From assembly GCA_964372215.1 (NCBI GenBank), contig CAYJQC010000015.1:61773-125772 (forward strand): a stretch of DNA of 64,000 nt, read 5' to 3'. Each line of letters opens with the position of its first letter. The first letter of the stretch is position 1. The DNA comes from DAIMFL01 sp964372215. GTDB lineage: Bacteria > Pseudomonadota > Alphaproteobacteria > Dongiales > Dongiaceae. Under the pieces are notes generated by a model. The model searched no databases. It had not been told where the DNA came from and was given only the letters and a program-made list of their open reading frames with translations. The position numbers and the translations under genes are program-made. Below are positions 32,993 to 41,734 of this stretch, piece by piece.

Positions 32993-34162
32993 ATGACGTC
33001 GATCACGCTGCGCGGCATGACTTGGGAACATCGGCGGGCGGTCGATCCGCTGCTGCGGACGCTCGACGGTTTTCGCGAACATCGACCGGACGTCACGGTC
33101 GACTGGACGACGCGGCCGCTGCACGGCTTCGAGTTCGCCCCAGTCGAGGCGCTGGCGCGCGACTTCGACCTGATCGTGCTCGACCATCCGTTCTGCGGCG
33201 ACATCGCCGCCGCGCACTGCCTGCGGGCGCTCGACGCGCTGGTCGACGACGCGCTTGAGAACGCCTTCGTCGGCCCGTCGCTTGCCAGCTATCGTCTCGA
33301 CGGTCACGTCTGGGCTCTGCCGGTCGACGCCGCCTGCCAGGTCGCCGTCGGCCGCCCCGATCTGCTCGCCCGGCTCGACCGCGCGGCGCCGCTGAGCTGG
33401 GAGGAGACCCTGGCCCTCGGTCACCTGGCGCATGCTCGCGGCCTACGGCTCGCCATCGGGCTCAAGGGCGTGCACAGCCTGATGACCTTCTTCACCCTGT
33501 GCGCCAATCTCGGCCGGCCCTGCGCGGTCGCCCCCGACCGGCCGCTGGTCGAGCGCGATACGGCGCGCACGGCGCTGGAGGCGATGCGCGCGCTGGTCGC
33601 GCTGTGTCCCGCCGAAGCGCTCGACTGGAACAGCATCGCGCTGCACGAGGCGATGACCGCGCGCGACGACCTGGTGTACTGCCCGGCAGTCTATTGCTAT
33701 GCCACCTACGCCGAGGCCGACATGCGCGCGCCGCTGCGGTTCTTCGACCTGCCCGGGCTCGACGGCAATGGGCCGCGCGGCTCGACCATCGGCGGCGCCG
33801 GCATCGGCGTATCGGCGCAATGTGCCGATCCCGAGGCCGCCCTGGACTATGTCCGCTATCTCATGGCGGCGGGGACCCAGCGCAGCTTCGCCGCGCATCA
33901 TGGCCAGCCGGCGGCAGCGTCGGCCTGGGAGGATGCGGCGATCAATGCCCGCTTCGGCGACGGCTACGAGGCCACTCGGGCGACCATCGAGGCGGCCTGG
34001 ATCCGGCCGCGCTATGCCGGCTATCTGGCGTTCCAGGCGGCAGGCGGCGCGCTGATCGAGCAGCATCTGCGCGGGGCGCTGCCCGAGGCGACGCTGCTCG
34101 ACCGGCTCATGGCGTTGCATGCGGGAAAATGCCGCCCCGGCGCATCGGCAGGCTCGGCCTGA
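32993..34162 (+). CDS. Extracellular-type solute-binding protein without signal peptide
   Basis: A 389-residue protein of the sugar-type (family 1) solute-binding fold: LRGMTWEHRRAVDPLLRTLDGFREHRPDVTVDWTTRPLHGFEF, FDLIVLDHPFCGDIAA, YRLDGHVWALPVDAACQVAVGRPDLL, YPAVYCYATY and STIGGAGIGVSAQCADPEAALDYVRYLMA. The N-terminus goes straight into the first beta strand: no basic-hydrophobic signal or lipobox exists, and no upstream start would add one. It therefore probably stays in the cytoplasm, as a sensor or enzyme partner. There is no ABC permease next to it. Confidence 0.83.
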   Translation: MTSITLRGMTWEHRRAVDPLLRTLDGFREHRPDVTVDWTTRPLHGFEFAPVEALARDFDLIVLDHPFCGDIAAAHCLRALDALVDDALENAFVGPSLASYRLDGHVWALPVDAACQVAVGRPDLLARLDRAAPLSWEETLALGHLAHARGLRLAIGLKGVHSLMTFFTLCANLGRPCAVAPDRPLVERDTARTALEAMRALVALCPAEALDWNSIALHEAMTARDDLVYCPAVYCYATYAEADMRAPLRFFDLPGLDGNGPRGSTIGGAGIGVSAQCADPEAALDYVRYLMAAGTQRSFAAHHGQPAAASAWEDAAINARFGDGYEATRATIEAAWIRPRYAGYLAFQAAGGALIEQHLRGALPEATLLDRLMALHAGKCRPGASAGSA

Positions 34163-34252
34163 AGGGGCAGCGTCGGACCCTTGGGGGTCGCGGCCCGCGC
34201 CGGTCCAAGGAAGGCACCCCTAGCGCTGTCGACGCAGGGCGCGCCGGGCGAT

Positions 34253-35065
34253 TCAGCCGGCGCTCGGCGCGCCGAGCCGGCTCGACAGCCGCTCCGCCGC
34301 GTCGCGCACCGCCGAGACCAGCTTCTCGCGATTGACCTTTCCCAGGCGCTGCTCGGGCGCGACGATGCTGATGGCGGCGACGCAGCGCCCGGAGGCGTCG
34401 ATCACCGGCGCGGCGACGCAACCGGCATGCTCGTTGGTCTCGTTGATCTCGAGCGCGTAGCCCTGCCTGCGCACCTTGCGCACCTGCTGCACGAACTGCT
34501 CGAGATCGGTCGGCGCCTTGCCGGTCGGCGATTCCCGCAGCCGCGTCTTCAACAGCTCGCGCAGCGCCGCGTCGTCGAGATCGGAGACCAGCAGCCGGCC
34601 GGCGGCCGCCCAGTTCACCGGCACGCGCGAGCCGACCCGGCTGATGATGCGGATCGGCCGGCTGCCCTCCTCCTTCAGCAGCACCAGCATCATGCCGTTC
34701 TCCAGAGCCGAGAGCTGGACCGTCTCGCCGGTGGCGTCGCGCAGCTCCTCCACCACCTGGCTGCCCTCCTTCAACAGGTCGATCTGGGCGCGATAGGCCA
34801 TGCCCAGCTCGAACAGGCGGCGCCCGAGGAACAGCCGCCCGTCCTTGCCCAGCTGCTCGACATAGCCGGTCTCCGTCAGAGTGCGCACCAGCTCGTAGGC
34901 GGTCGATTTCGGAATCTTGAGCGCGGCGACGATCTCGCCCACCGCCAGCGGCTCGCCACGTTGCAGCATCAGCTCGAAGATTCCGAGCGCTCGCCGCACG
35001 CTGCGCGAACCGGAACTGCCATCCAAATCCGCCGTCGCCGCCGCCTTGCGCCTGCGCCCAACCAT
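34253..35065 (-). CDS. IclR-family transcriptional regulator, enolase-cluster
   Basis: A 270-residue regulator: helix-turn-helix SVRRALGIFELMLQRGEPLAVGEIVAALKIPKSTAYELVRTLTETGYVEQL, effector domain ending NETNEHAGCVAAPVIDASGRCVAAISIVAPEQRL. ATG 35065 is chosen because GGGGA precedes it and an upstream GTG (35107) would run into the operator-like repeats. It is divergent from a mandelate-racemase-like gene; the TCCGA motifs between them and at two other promoters suggest it is a local regulon controller. Confidence 0.88.
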   Translation of the reverse strand: MVGRRRKAAATADLDGSSGSRSVRRALGIFELMLQRGEPLAVGEIVAALKIPKSTAYELVRTLTETGYVEQLGKDGRLFLGRRLFELGMAYRAQIDLLKEGSQVVEELRDATGETVQLSALENGMMLVLLKEEGSRPIRIISRVGSRVPVNWAAAGRLLVSDLDDAALRELLKTRLRESPTGKAPTDLEQFVQQVRKVRRQGYALEINETNEHAGCVAAPVIDASGRCVAAISIVAPEQRLGKVNREKLVSAVRDAAERLSSRLGAPSAG

Positions 35066-35091
35066 CGCCGTTCCCCGCTTCGCCGCCTTGT

Positions 35092-35126
35092 TTCCGACAT
35101 TCTGCACTATCGTCCGATATTTGGCA
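35092..35126. promoter_or_regulatory. Two tandem IclR-type half sites in the divergent iclR/racemase promoter
   Basis: TTCCGACATTCTGCA (35092-35106) and GTCCGATATTTGGCA (35112-35126) are direct copies, start to start 20 bases, two helical turns. The same motif recurs at 37544 (TTCCGATATTTTGGA) and as palindrome at 32904. Confidence 0.6.
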
Positions 35127-35175
35127 TTGCTATCTTGCGCCGCCGCGGGATCAACGGCGACGGCGAGGGGCGAGC

Positions 35176-36306
35176 ATGCGAATCACCGACATCGAGGTCA
35201 TCGAACTCAGGGTGCCGGGCTGGACCGGCGCCACCTTCGACGGGTCGTACGACAATTGCGTGATCCGGGTCCACACCGATTCCGGCGTGACCGGAATCGG
35301 CGAGGTCGACTCGGTACCATCGGTGATTCGCGCCATCGTCGAGGCGCCGCGCTCGCACAGCCACGCCATGGGCCTCAAGGAAATCCTGATCGGCCGCGAT
35401 CCGCGCGAGGTCGAGGCGCTCTGGGAGTCGATGTACGACGCCACCAGCTACTACGGCCGGCGCGGCGTGGTGATCCACGCCATCAGCGGCATCGACATCG
35501 CGCTGTGGGACATCCGCGGCAAGGTCGCGGGAAAACCGCTCGCCGAGCTGCTCGGCGGCGCCAGGCGCGAGCGCGTGCTGGCCTATGGCACGGTCTATCC
35601 CTTGGGCGAGACTCCCGACGAGGTCCGGCGCACCATCGACCGCGGCCTCAAGCTCGGGCTCAAATGCATCAAGATCGTCGCCGACCCGTTCTGGCGCGAC
35701 GACCTGGACAAGACCGCCGGGCTGATCCGCGCCGCCCGCGATCATGTCGGCCCGGACATCCGCCTGATGGTCGACGCCGCCACCGCCTGGGCGCGCGCCG
35801 AGGACGGCCTGCCGCTGATGCCGATATTCAAGGAGCACGATTTCTTCTGGGTCGAGGCCCCGCTGCCGCTCGACGACCTGGCGGGCCATGCCCGGTTCCA
35901 GGGCTTCGGCGTGCCGATCGGCGGCGGCGATCTCGGACTCACCACCCGCTTCGAATACGACCAAATGTTCGAGGTCGGGCGCATCGACATCGCCCAGCCC
36001 GACGTCACCATGGTCGGCGGCCTCACCGAATTGATGCGGCTGTCCGCCCTGGCCCAGGCCCGCGGCCGCCGGGTGGTCACCCACGGCTACAAGTCGAACA
36101 TCACGATCGCCTGCAATCTGGGATTCCTGGCCCAGCACCGGGCCGAGGAGCCGCTGGAGTATTCGACCAGCGAGTCGCCGCTGCGCTGGGAGCTGACCAA
36201 CGAGGGCTTCGACATCGACCACGACGGCATGGTCGCGGTGCCCAAGGCGCCCGGCCTGGGCGTCAGCTTGAACGAGGCGACGATCGAGCGCTTCCGCGTC
36301 CGCTAG
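35176..36306 (+). CDS. Enolase-superfamily (mandelate racemase-like) dehydratase 1
   Basis: A 376-residue protein. The N-terminal capping domain is MRITDIEVIELRVPGWTGATFDGSYDNCVIRVHTDSGVTGIGEVD. The barrel shows K-x-V in CIKIVADPFW, first ligand in LMVDAATAW, second in FFWVEAPLPLDD, third at IGGGDLGL, where Asp replaces the commoner Glu, and the catalytic-type His in THGYKSNI. Such enzymes dehydrate or epimerise acid sugars. The substrate is unknown. ATG 35176 follows GGGGCGAGC. Confidence 0.87.
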   Translation: MRITDIEVIELRVPGWTGATFDGSYDNCVIRVHTDSGVTGIGEVDSVPSVIRAIVEAPRSHSHAMGLKEILIGRDPREVEALWESMYDATSYYGRRGVVIHAISGIDIALWDIRGKVAGKPLAELLGGARRERVLAYGTVYPLGETPDEVRRTIDRGLKLGLKCIKIVADPFWRDDLDKTAGLIRAARDHVGPDIRLMVDAATAWARAEDGLPLMPIFKEHDFFWVEAPLPLDDLAGHARFQGFGVPIGGGDLGLTTRFEYDQMFEVGRIDIAQPDVTMVGGLTELMRLSALAQARGRRVVTHGYKSNITIACNLGFLAQHRAEEPLEYSTSESPLRWELTNEGFDIDHDGMVAVPKAPGLGVSLNEATIERFRVR

Positions 36307-36362
36307 ACCCAGATCGCCTTGGTTTGAATCAATCCGATGCGTGAATGCGATCCGATCGCGCT

Positions 36363-37529
36363 CTAAACCCGATCGATCCGCCAGCGCGCGACCAGCTCCT
36401 CGTTGAGCTCGATGCCGAGGCCCGGGGCGGTCGGCAGCTCCATCCAGCCATCGACCACCTCCGGCTCGGGCGACACCAGCTCGCGCCGGAGCGCGCTGTC
36501 GAACACCCGGGGCGAGACGTACTCGAAGATCGGCGCGGCCGGGCAGGCCGCTTGGAAATGCCGGCCGATCGCCGAGGTGATGCCGGTCTTCCAGCCATGG
36601 GGCACCACCTGGGCGCCGTGCAGCTCGCACAGCTCGGCGATGCGGCGGATCTCGGTCAATCCGCCGGCCCGGGTGATGTTGGGCTGGACCACCGCGACCT
36701 TGCCGGTCTCCAGCCATTCGCGAATCTCCCAGCGCGTCGCCGCCGCCTCGGCACCGCCGATCCGGATCGGGCTGCGCGCCGCGAGCTCGGCATGGCCGCG
36801 CAGGTCGTCATGCTGGAGCGTCGCCTCGGCGAAGAAGATGTCGCAGTCGGCGATGCGGTCGAGCACCCAGCATGCGTCGTGCCAGCTGTGCCAGCGGTAG
36901 CCGAAATCGACCGCCATCAGGATGTCGTCGCCGAGCATGCGCCTTCCGTCGCGGATCAGGCCGACCAGCTCGCGGTCGCTGACCAGTTCGTAGAACAGCA
37001 CCTCCATCTTCACCGCGCGAAAACCGGTGTCGAGCGCCGCGCCGAACTGGCGCTCGATCTCGCGCATCAGCTCGGCGATCGACCGGCCATGGGCCAGGCC
37101 GGGATAGACGGTGCAGTAGGGCCGGAGCCGCTCGCGCCGCGCGCCGCCCATCAGCTTGTAGGCGGGAACCCCGAGCTGCTTGCCGGCGAGATCGTGGAGC
37201 GCCACGTCGATCGCCGAGAGCGCGTGGATGCCGAGGCCGCGCCGGCCGGGCCAGAACGTGCCCTCGTACATTTTCTTCCACAGGCCGGCGGTCTCCAGCG
37301 GATCGGCCCCCACCAGGATCTCCGAGAGATTCCGGCTCCACAGATGCGCGGTCGGCATCTCGACGAAGCTCTTCACCACCATCGGCGGCGCGTCGGTCTC
37401 GCCGATGCCGTGGCGGCCGTCCTCGTCGGTGACGCGCACGATCACCGTGTCGACGGTGCCGTCGAGATCGTCACGCGCCTGCTCCGGCGCGGCGACGGGA
37501 ATGACCTCGACCCGGGCAATGCTGGACAT
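36363..37529 (-). CDS. Enolase-superfamily (mandelate racemase-like) dehydratase 2
   Basis: A 388-residue protein: N-cap SSIARVEVIPVAAPEQARDDLDGTVDTVIVRVTDEDGRHGIGETD; barrel residues K-x-E in FRAVKMEVLFYE, Asp in LMAVDFGYRW, Glu in IFFAEATLQHDD, Glu in IGGAEAAATRWE, His in VPHGWKTGI. It is related to dehydratase 1 but keeps all ligands. ATG 37529 has GGAGAGG before it; longer forms in this frame are shadow sequence of the divergent gene. It converges on dehydratase 1 and diverges from dehydratase 3. Confidence 0.87.
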   Translation of the reverse strand: MSSIARVEVIPVAAPEQARDDLDGTVDTVIVRVTDEDGRHGIGETDAPPMVVKSFVEMPTAHLWSRNLSEILVGADPLETAGLWKKMYEGTFWPGRRGLGIHALSAIDVALHDLAGKQLGVPAYKLMGGARRERLRPYCTVYPGLAHGRSIAELMREIERQFGAALDTGFRAVKMEVLFYELVSDRELVGLIRDGRRMLGDDILMAVDFGYRWHSWHDACWVLDRIADCDIFFAEATLQHDDLRGHAELAARSPIRIGGAEAAATRWEIREWLETGKVAVVQPNITRAGGLTEIRRIAELCELHGAQVVPHGWKTGITSAIGRHFQAACPAAPIFEYVSPRVFDSALRRELVSPEPEVVDGWMELPTAPGLGIELNEELVARWRIDRV

Positions 37530-37543
37530 GCGACCTCTCCTGA

Positions 37544-37579
37544 TTCCGATATTTTGGACAATATTATGAAATTGCGGAC
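37544..37579. promoter_or_regulatory. IclR-type motif pair in the divergent dehydratase 2/3 promoter
   Basis: TTCCGATATTTTGGA (37544-37558) matches the 35112 motif. A second copy, read on the minus strand as GTCCGCAATTTCATA, covers 37565-37579. The pair spans the gap between two divergent enolase genes. Confidence 0.6.
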
Positions 37580-37625
37580 TGTGGCCGCAAGCTTCTAGGA
37601 TCGCGTCCTGCCGCAAGGGGGTGCC

Positions 37626-38825
37626 ATGAAGATCACCGCGATCGAGACGCTGCGTTTCACCGGCTTCGCCGAGAACCAGGTCTGGCTGCAGATCCACACC
37701 GACGAAGGCCTGATCGGCCTCGGCGAGACCTTCTACAATCCGGCGACGGTCGCCGCCTATGTCCACGAGGTCGCCGCGCCCTATCTGCTCGGCAGGGACC
37801 CGCTGCAGATCGACCGCCATGCCCGGCACCTGAACGGCTATCTCGGCTTCAGCACGACGAGCGCCGAGATGCGCGGCAACTCGGCGGTCGACATCGCGCT
37901 GTGGGACATCTTCGGTCAGGCGGTCAGCAAGCCGATCTGGCAGCTGCTGGGCGGGCTCTCGCGCGAGCGCATCCGCGTCTACAACACCTGCGCCGGCTAC
38001 GCCTACGGCGCCAAGCGTATGGAGCACCAGGCCGGCACCGAGGCCGGCCGGGCCACCGCCGGACCCTACGAGGATCTCGACGCCTTCATGAACCATGCCG
38101 ACGAGCTGGCCGAAAGCCTGCTCGCCGAGGGCATCACGGCGATGAAGATCTGGCCGTTCGATCCCTATCTGACCGGCAATCTCACCATGCATCTCGACCC
38201 GGCCGACCTCGATCGCGGGCTGGAGCCGTTCCGCAAGATCAGGAAGGCGGTCGGCAGCCGCATCGACGTGATGCTGGAATTCAACAACGCGTTCAACCTG
38301 CCGACCGCGCTCCGCATCGCCCGCGCGGTGGAGGAGTTCGCGCCCTACTGGTACGAGGATCCGATCCGGGCCGACGACATCGGCGCGCTCGAGCAGTTCG
38401 CCCGCGGCACGCGGATTCCGCTCGCCGCGACCGAGACGCTCGGCACGCGCTGGGGTTTCCGCGACCTGCTGGAACGCCGCATTCCCCAGATCGTCATCGT
38501 CGACCTGTCCTGGTGCGGCGGGCTGTCGGAGGCGAAGAAGATCGCGTCGATGGCCGAAGCCTATCAGCTGCCGATCGCGCCCCATGACTGCACCGGGCCG
38601 GTGGTGCTCGCCGCCTCGATCCACCTGTCGCTCAACGCGCCGAACGCCATGATCCAGGAGATGGTGCGGGCCTACTACGCCGGCTGGTATCGCGACGTGG
38701 TGACCGAGCTGCCGCGCATCGAGCGGGGCCACGCCTATCCCGGCGACAAGCCGGGTCTCGGCTTCGCCCTGCTGCCCGACCTGAAAAAGCACGCGAACCT
38801 GATCACGCAGCGCTCGGCGCATTAG
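37626..38825 (+). CDS. Enolase-superfamily (galactonate dehydratase-like) protein 3
   Basis: A 399-residue protein: MKITAIETLRFTGFAENQVWLQIHTDEGLIGLGETFYNP cap; MRGNSAVDIALWDIFGQAVSKPIWQLLGG; K-x-W in AMKIWPFDPYL; metal ligands in DVMLEFNNAFN, YWYEDPIRADD, AATETLGTR; and APHDCTGPV with the catalytic-type His. The E-N-A-F-N and HDCTGP patterns fit acid-sugar dehydratases. It is divergent from dehydratase 2 with shared operator motifs. The substrate is unknown. Confidence 0.88.
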   Translation: MKITAIETLRFTGFAENQVWLQIHTDEGLIGLGETFYNPATVAAYVHEVAAPYLLGRDPLQIDRHARHLNGYLGFSTTSAEMRGNSAVDIALWDIFGQAVSKPIWQLLGGLSRERIRVYNTCAGYAYGAKRMEHQAGTEAGRATAGPYEDLDAFMNHADELAESLLAEGITAMKIWPFDPYLTGNLTMHLDPADLDRGLEPFRKIRKAVGSRIDVMLEFNNAFNLPTALRIARAVEEFAPYWYEDPIRADDIGALEQFARGTRIPLAATETLGTRWGFRDLLERRIPQIVIVDLSWCGGLSEAKKIASMAEAYQLPIAPHDCTGPVVLAASIHLSLNAPNAMIQEMVRAYYAGWYRDVVTELPRIERGHAYPGDKPGLGFALLPDLKKHANLITQRSAH

Positions 38826-39159
38826 CGCACCAGCACCAGACGGCAGCGCTCCGCGCCCCGGTCGAGCGGCGCCGCACCGCCGCTGCCCCGGCAGAAACGC
38901 CGCGCCGGATCAGCGTACCGGCGCCGGCGGCCGACAGGCTTTGATCGTCCGGATTGCGCCGGCCATGGTCCAGCATGCGGCGAGGCCCCCGGCGCCTCCG
39001 GAAAACACAGGCGGAACGGGGGCTTGCCGCCGATGGACGGGCCCGGCCCCGGTCGCGTAGGGTTGCCCGTTCCGGCCGCGATGTGGAGCCGCGCTGCGCA
39101 CTGACCTGATGCGCCGAGTCCACCGGCCATGGTTGCCGCAGATTCGAGAGGTGAATCAC
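38826..39159. other. Gap before the TetR gene, no gene seen
   Basis: About 330 GC-rich bases with overlapping short frames but no protein pattern I recognise. The TetR start lies near the right end. I see no clear promoter or repeat. Confidence 0.5.
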
Positions 39160-39780
39160 GTGGCTGCGAAATCCCAGCAATCCAGAACACCGGGCGAAAC
39201 GTCACAGGCCCGCGAACGCATCCTCGAGGCGGCATATGCGCTGTTCGCGACCCACGGCATCGGCGCGGTCGGGGTGGATGCGATCGTCGCCCGCTCGGGC
39301 GTCGCCAAGATGAGCCTGTACCGGCATTTCCAGTCGAAGGAAGGTCTGGTCCTCGCCTTCCTCACCCGGCGCGAACAGCGATGGACCGTGCAGTGGCTCG
39401 AGGCCGAGGTGCTGCGGCGGGCGTCCGACCCCGGCGCCCGGCTGCTGGCGATCTTCGACGTGCTTCACGAATGGTTCCAGCGCGACGACTTCGAAGGCTG
39501 CTCGTTCGTCACCACGCTGATCCAGTCCAAGCCCGGCAGTGCGGTGCGCCGCGCGGCGGTCGAGCATCTCGCGAACATGCGCGCCGTCATCGAGGGATTC
39601 GCGGCGGCGGCCGATCTCCACGATCCCGCCGAGTTTGCCCAGACCTGGCACATGCTGATCAAGGGTGCGGTCGTCGCCGTTCACGAAGGCAACCGCGGCG
39701 CGGCCCGGGCCGCCCATCGTGCCGGCATCCTGATTCTGCAGGGCTGGCAGGGGGCCTCGCCCGCACGGTCCCTGCAGTGA
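39160..39780 (+). CDS. TetR-family transcriptional regulator
   Basis: A 206-residue repressor. The N-terminal helix-turn-helix is ARERILEAAYALFATHGIGAVGVDAIVARSGVAKMSLYRHFQSKEGLVLAFLTRREQRW. The C-terminal part (FEGCSFVTTLIQ, GFAAAADLHDPAEFAQTWHMLIKGAVVAVHEG) matches a common proteobacterial TetR subgroup. GTG 39160 is preferred (GAGAGG 8 bases before); 39109 is another start. No adjacent target gene is obvious. Confidence 0.83.
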   Translation: MAAKSQQSRTPGETSQARERILEAAYALFATHGIGAVGVDAIVARSGVAKMSLYRHFQSKEGLVLAFLTRREQRWTVQWLEAEVLRRASDPGARLLAIFDVLHEWFQRDDFEGCSFVTTLIQSKPGSAVRRAAVEHLANMRAVIEGFAAAADLHDPAEFAQTWHMLIKGAVVAVHEGNRGAARAAHRAGILILQGWQGASPARSLQ

Positions 39781-39792
39781 CGGCCCGGCGGC

Positions 39793-40539
<747 letters not shown>

Positions 40540-40780
40540 GCCCGCCTCCCCGCTCATCGCACCGGCGCGCGCCGGGCGCCGAAGACCGCGCAGGGCGAGA
40601 CAGCGACCGCCGGAAGCGCCGCGCCGGCACCCGCCCCGGGCGCGCCCAGCGGTGACGACCCGGCAATCACCCGGCCCACTCCCCGATCCGCAATGCACGC
40701 ATTGGCACTCCGGCATCCTAGCGGCGCGGCTACGACGGCGTCAATGCGCGCATTACAAAATTGACAGCACCGGCCCGACC

Positions 40781-40796
40781 TGTAACATCCATTACA
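40781..40796. promoter_or_regulatory. TGTAA-N6-TTACA operator overlapping the RpiR start codon
   Basis: TGTAA (40781-40785) and TTACA (40792-40796) form an inverted repeat whose last base is the A of the ATG. A further half site, ATTACAAAAT, lies at about 40752. No ribosome site is visible, so the transcript may be leaderless and autorepressed. Confidence 0.5.
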
Positions 40797-41734
40797 TGGG
40801 GAGAGGGGCCCGGCCGAGCACCATCGCCGATCGCATCCGCGCCGCCGGCGCGGAGATGACGCCGGCCGAGCACAAGGTCGCGCGCATCCTGTTCGCGAGC
40901 GGCATGCTGGCCGGGCTCGACACCATCGCCAGCCTGGCGGAACGCGCCGGGGTCAGTGGCCCGAGCGTCATCCGCCTGACCGCCAAGCTCGGCTATCCCG
41001 GCTACGGCGACTTCCAGCGCGCCCTGCGGCGCGAGCTCGAGGAGCGGCGCAACAGCCCGCTGTCGCTGTTCGCCAAGACCCCGGCGGGGCGGCGCGGGGA
41101 CCTGCTGACCCAATCGCGCGAGATCTTCGCCGCCGCCATCGGCTCGAGCTTCGAGCGCATCTCGCCGGCCGGGTTCGACGCCTTCGTCGACGTTCTCGCC
41201 GACGCCCGCCGGCGGCTGGTGCTGACCGGCGGCCGCTTCACCCAGATGTTTGCCGACATGCTGTACCTCCATCTGTTCCAGATCCGCCCGAACGTCCGGA
41301 CCCTGCGCGACGGGCTGCAGTCCCGGGCCGACCAGATGCTGGAGGTCGGACCCAAGTCGGCCATCGTGCTGTTCGACGTGCGGCGCTATCAGGCCGATAC
41401 GGTGCGGCTCGCCCATCAGGCCCGCGAGCGCGGCGCCGCCGTGCTGCTGGTCACCGACCCCTGGGAATCGCCGATCGCCCAGTTCGCCGACCACGTGCTG
41501 GTGACCGAGGTCACCTCGCCCTCGCCCTTCGATTCCATGGTGCCGGGCTTCGCCTTGTGCGAAGCCCTGATCGCGGCGGTCATGCGCCGGGCCGGCCGCG
41601 ACGGCATCCGCCGCATCCGCGATCTCGAGGCGCTGCGCACCGGCTTCGAATGGACTGCGGAGGACACCCCGGCGGCCGGCGCGCGCCGCAGCAGGAAACC
41701 GACGACCAGGAGGCGACGGCATGACGGACGGTGA
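40796..41734 (+). CDS. RpiR/MurR-family transcriptional regulator
   Basis: A 312-residue regulator: STIADRIRAAGAEMTPAEHKVARILFASGMLAGLDTIASLAERAGVSGPSVIRLTAKLGYPGYGDFQRALRREL is the HTH_6 domain; a SIS sugar-isomerase-like domain follows (RRRLVLTGGRFTQMFADMLYLHLFQI, SAIVLFDVRRYQADTVRLAHQA). The effector is probably a phospho-sugar or small metabolite. Its 3' end overlaps the glutamine-synthetase-like gene by 14 bases, so it heads this operon. Confidence 0.88.
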   Translation: MGRGARPSTIADRIRAAGAEMTPAEHKVARILFASGMLAGLDTIASLAERAGVSGPSVIRLTAKLGYPGYGDFQRALRRELEERRNSPLSLFAKTPAGRRGDLLTQSREIFAAAIGSSFERISPAGFDAFVDVLADARRRLVLTGGRFTQMFADMLYLHLFQIRPNVRTLRDGLQSRADQMLEVGPKSAIVLFDVRRYQADTVRLAHQARERGAAVLLVTDPWESPIAQFADHVLVTEVTSPSPFDSMVPGFALCEALIAAVMRRAGRDGIRRIRDLEALRTGFEWTAEDTPAAGARRSRKPTTRRRRHDGR

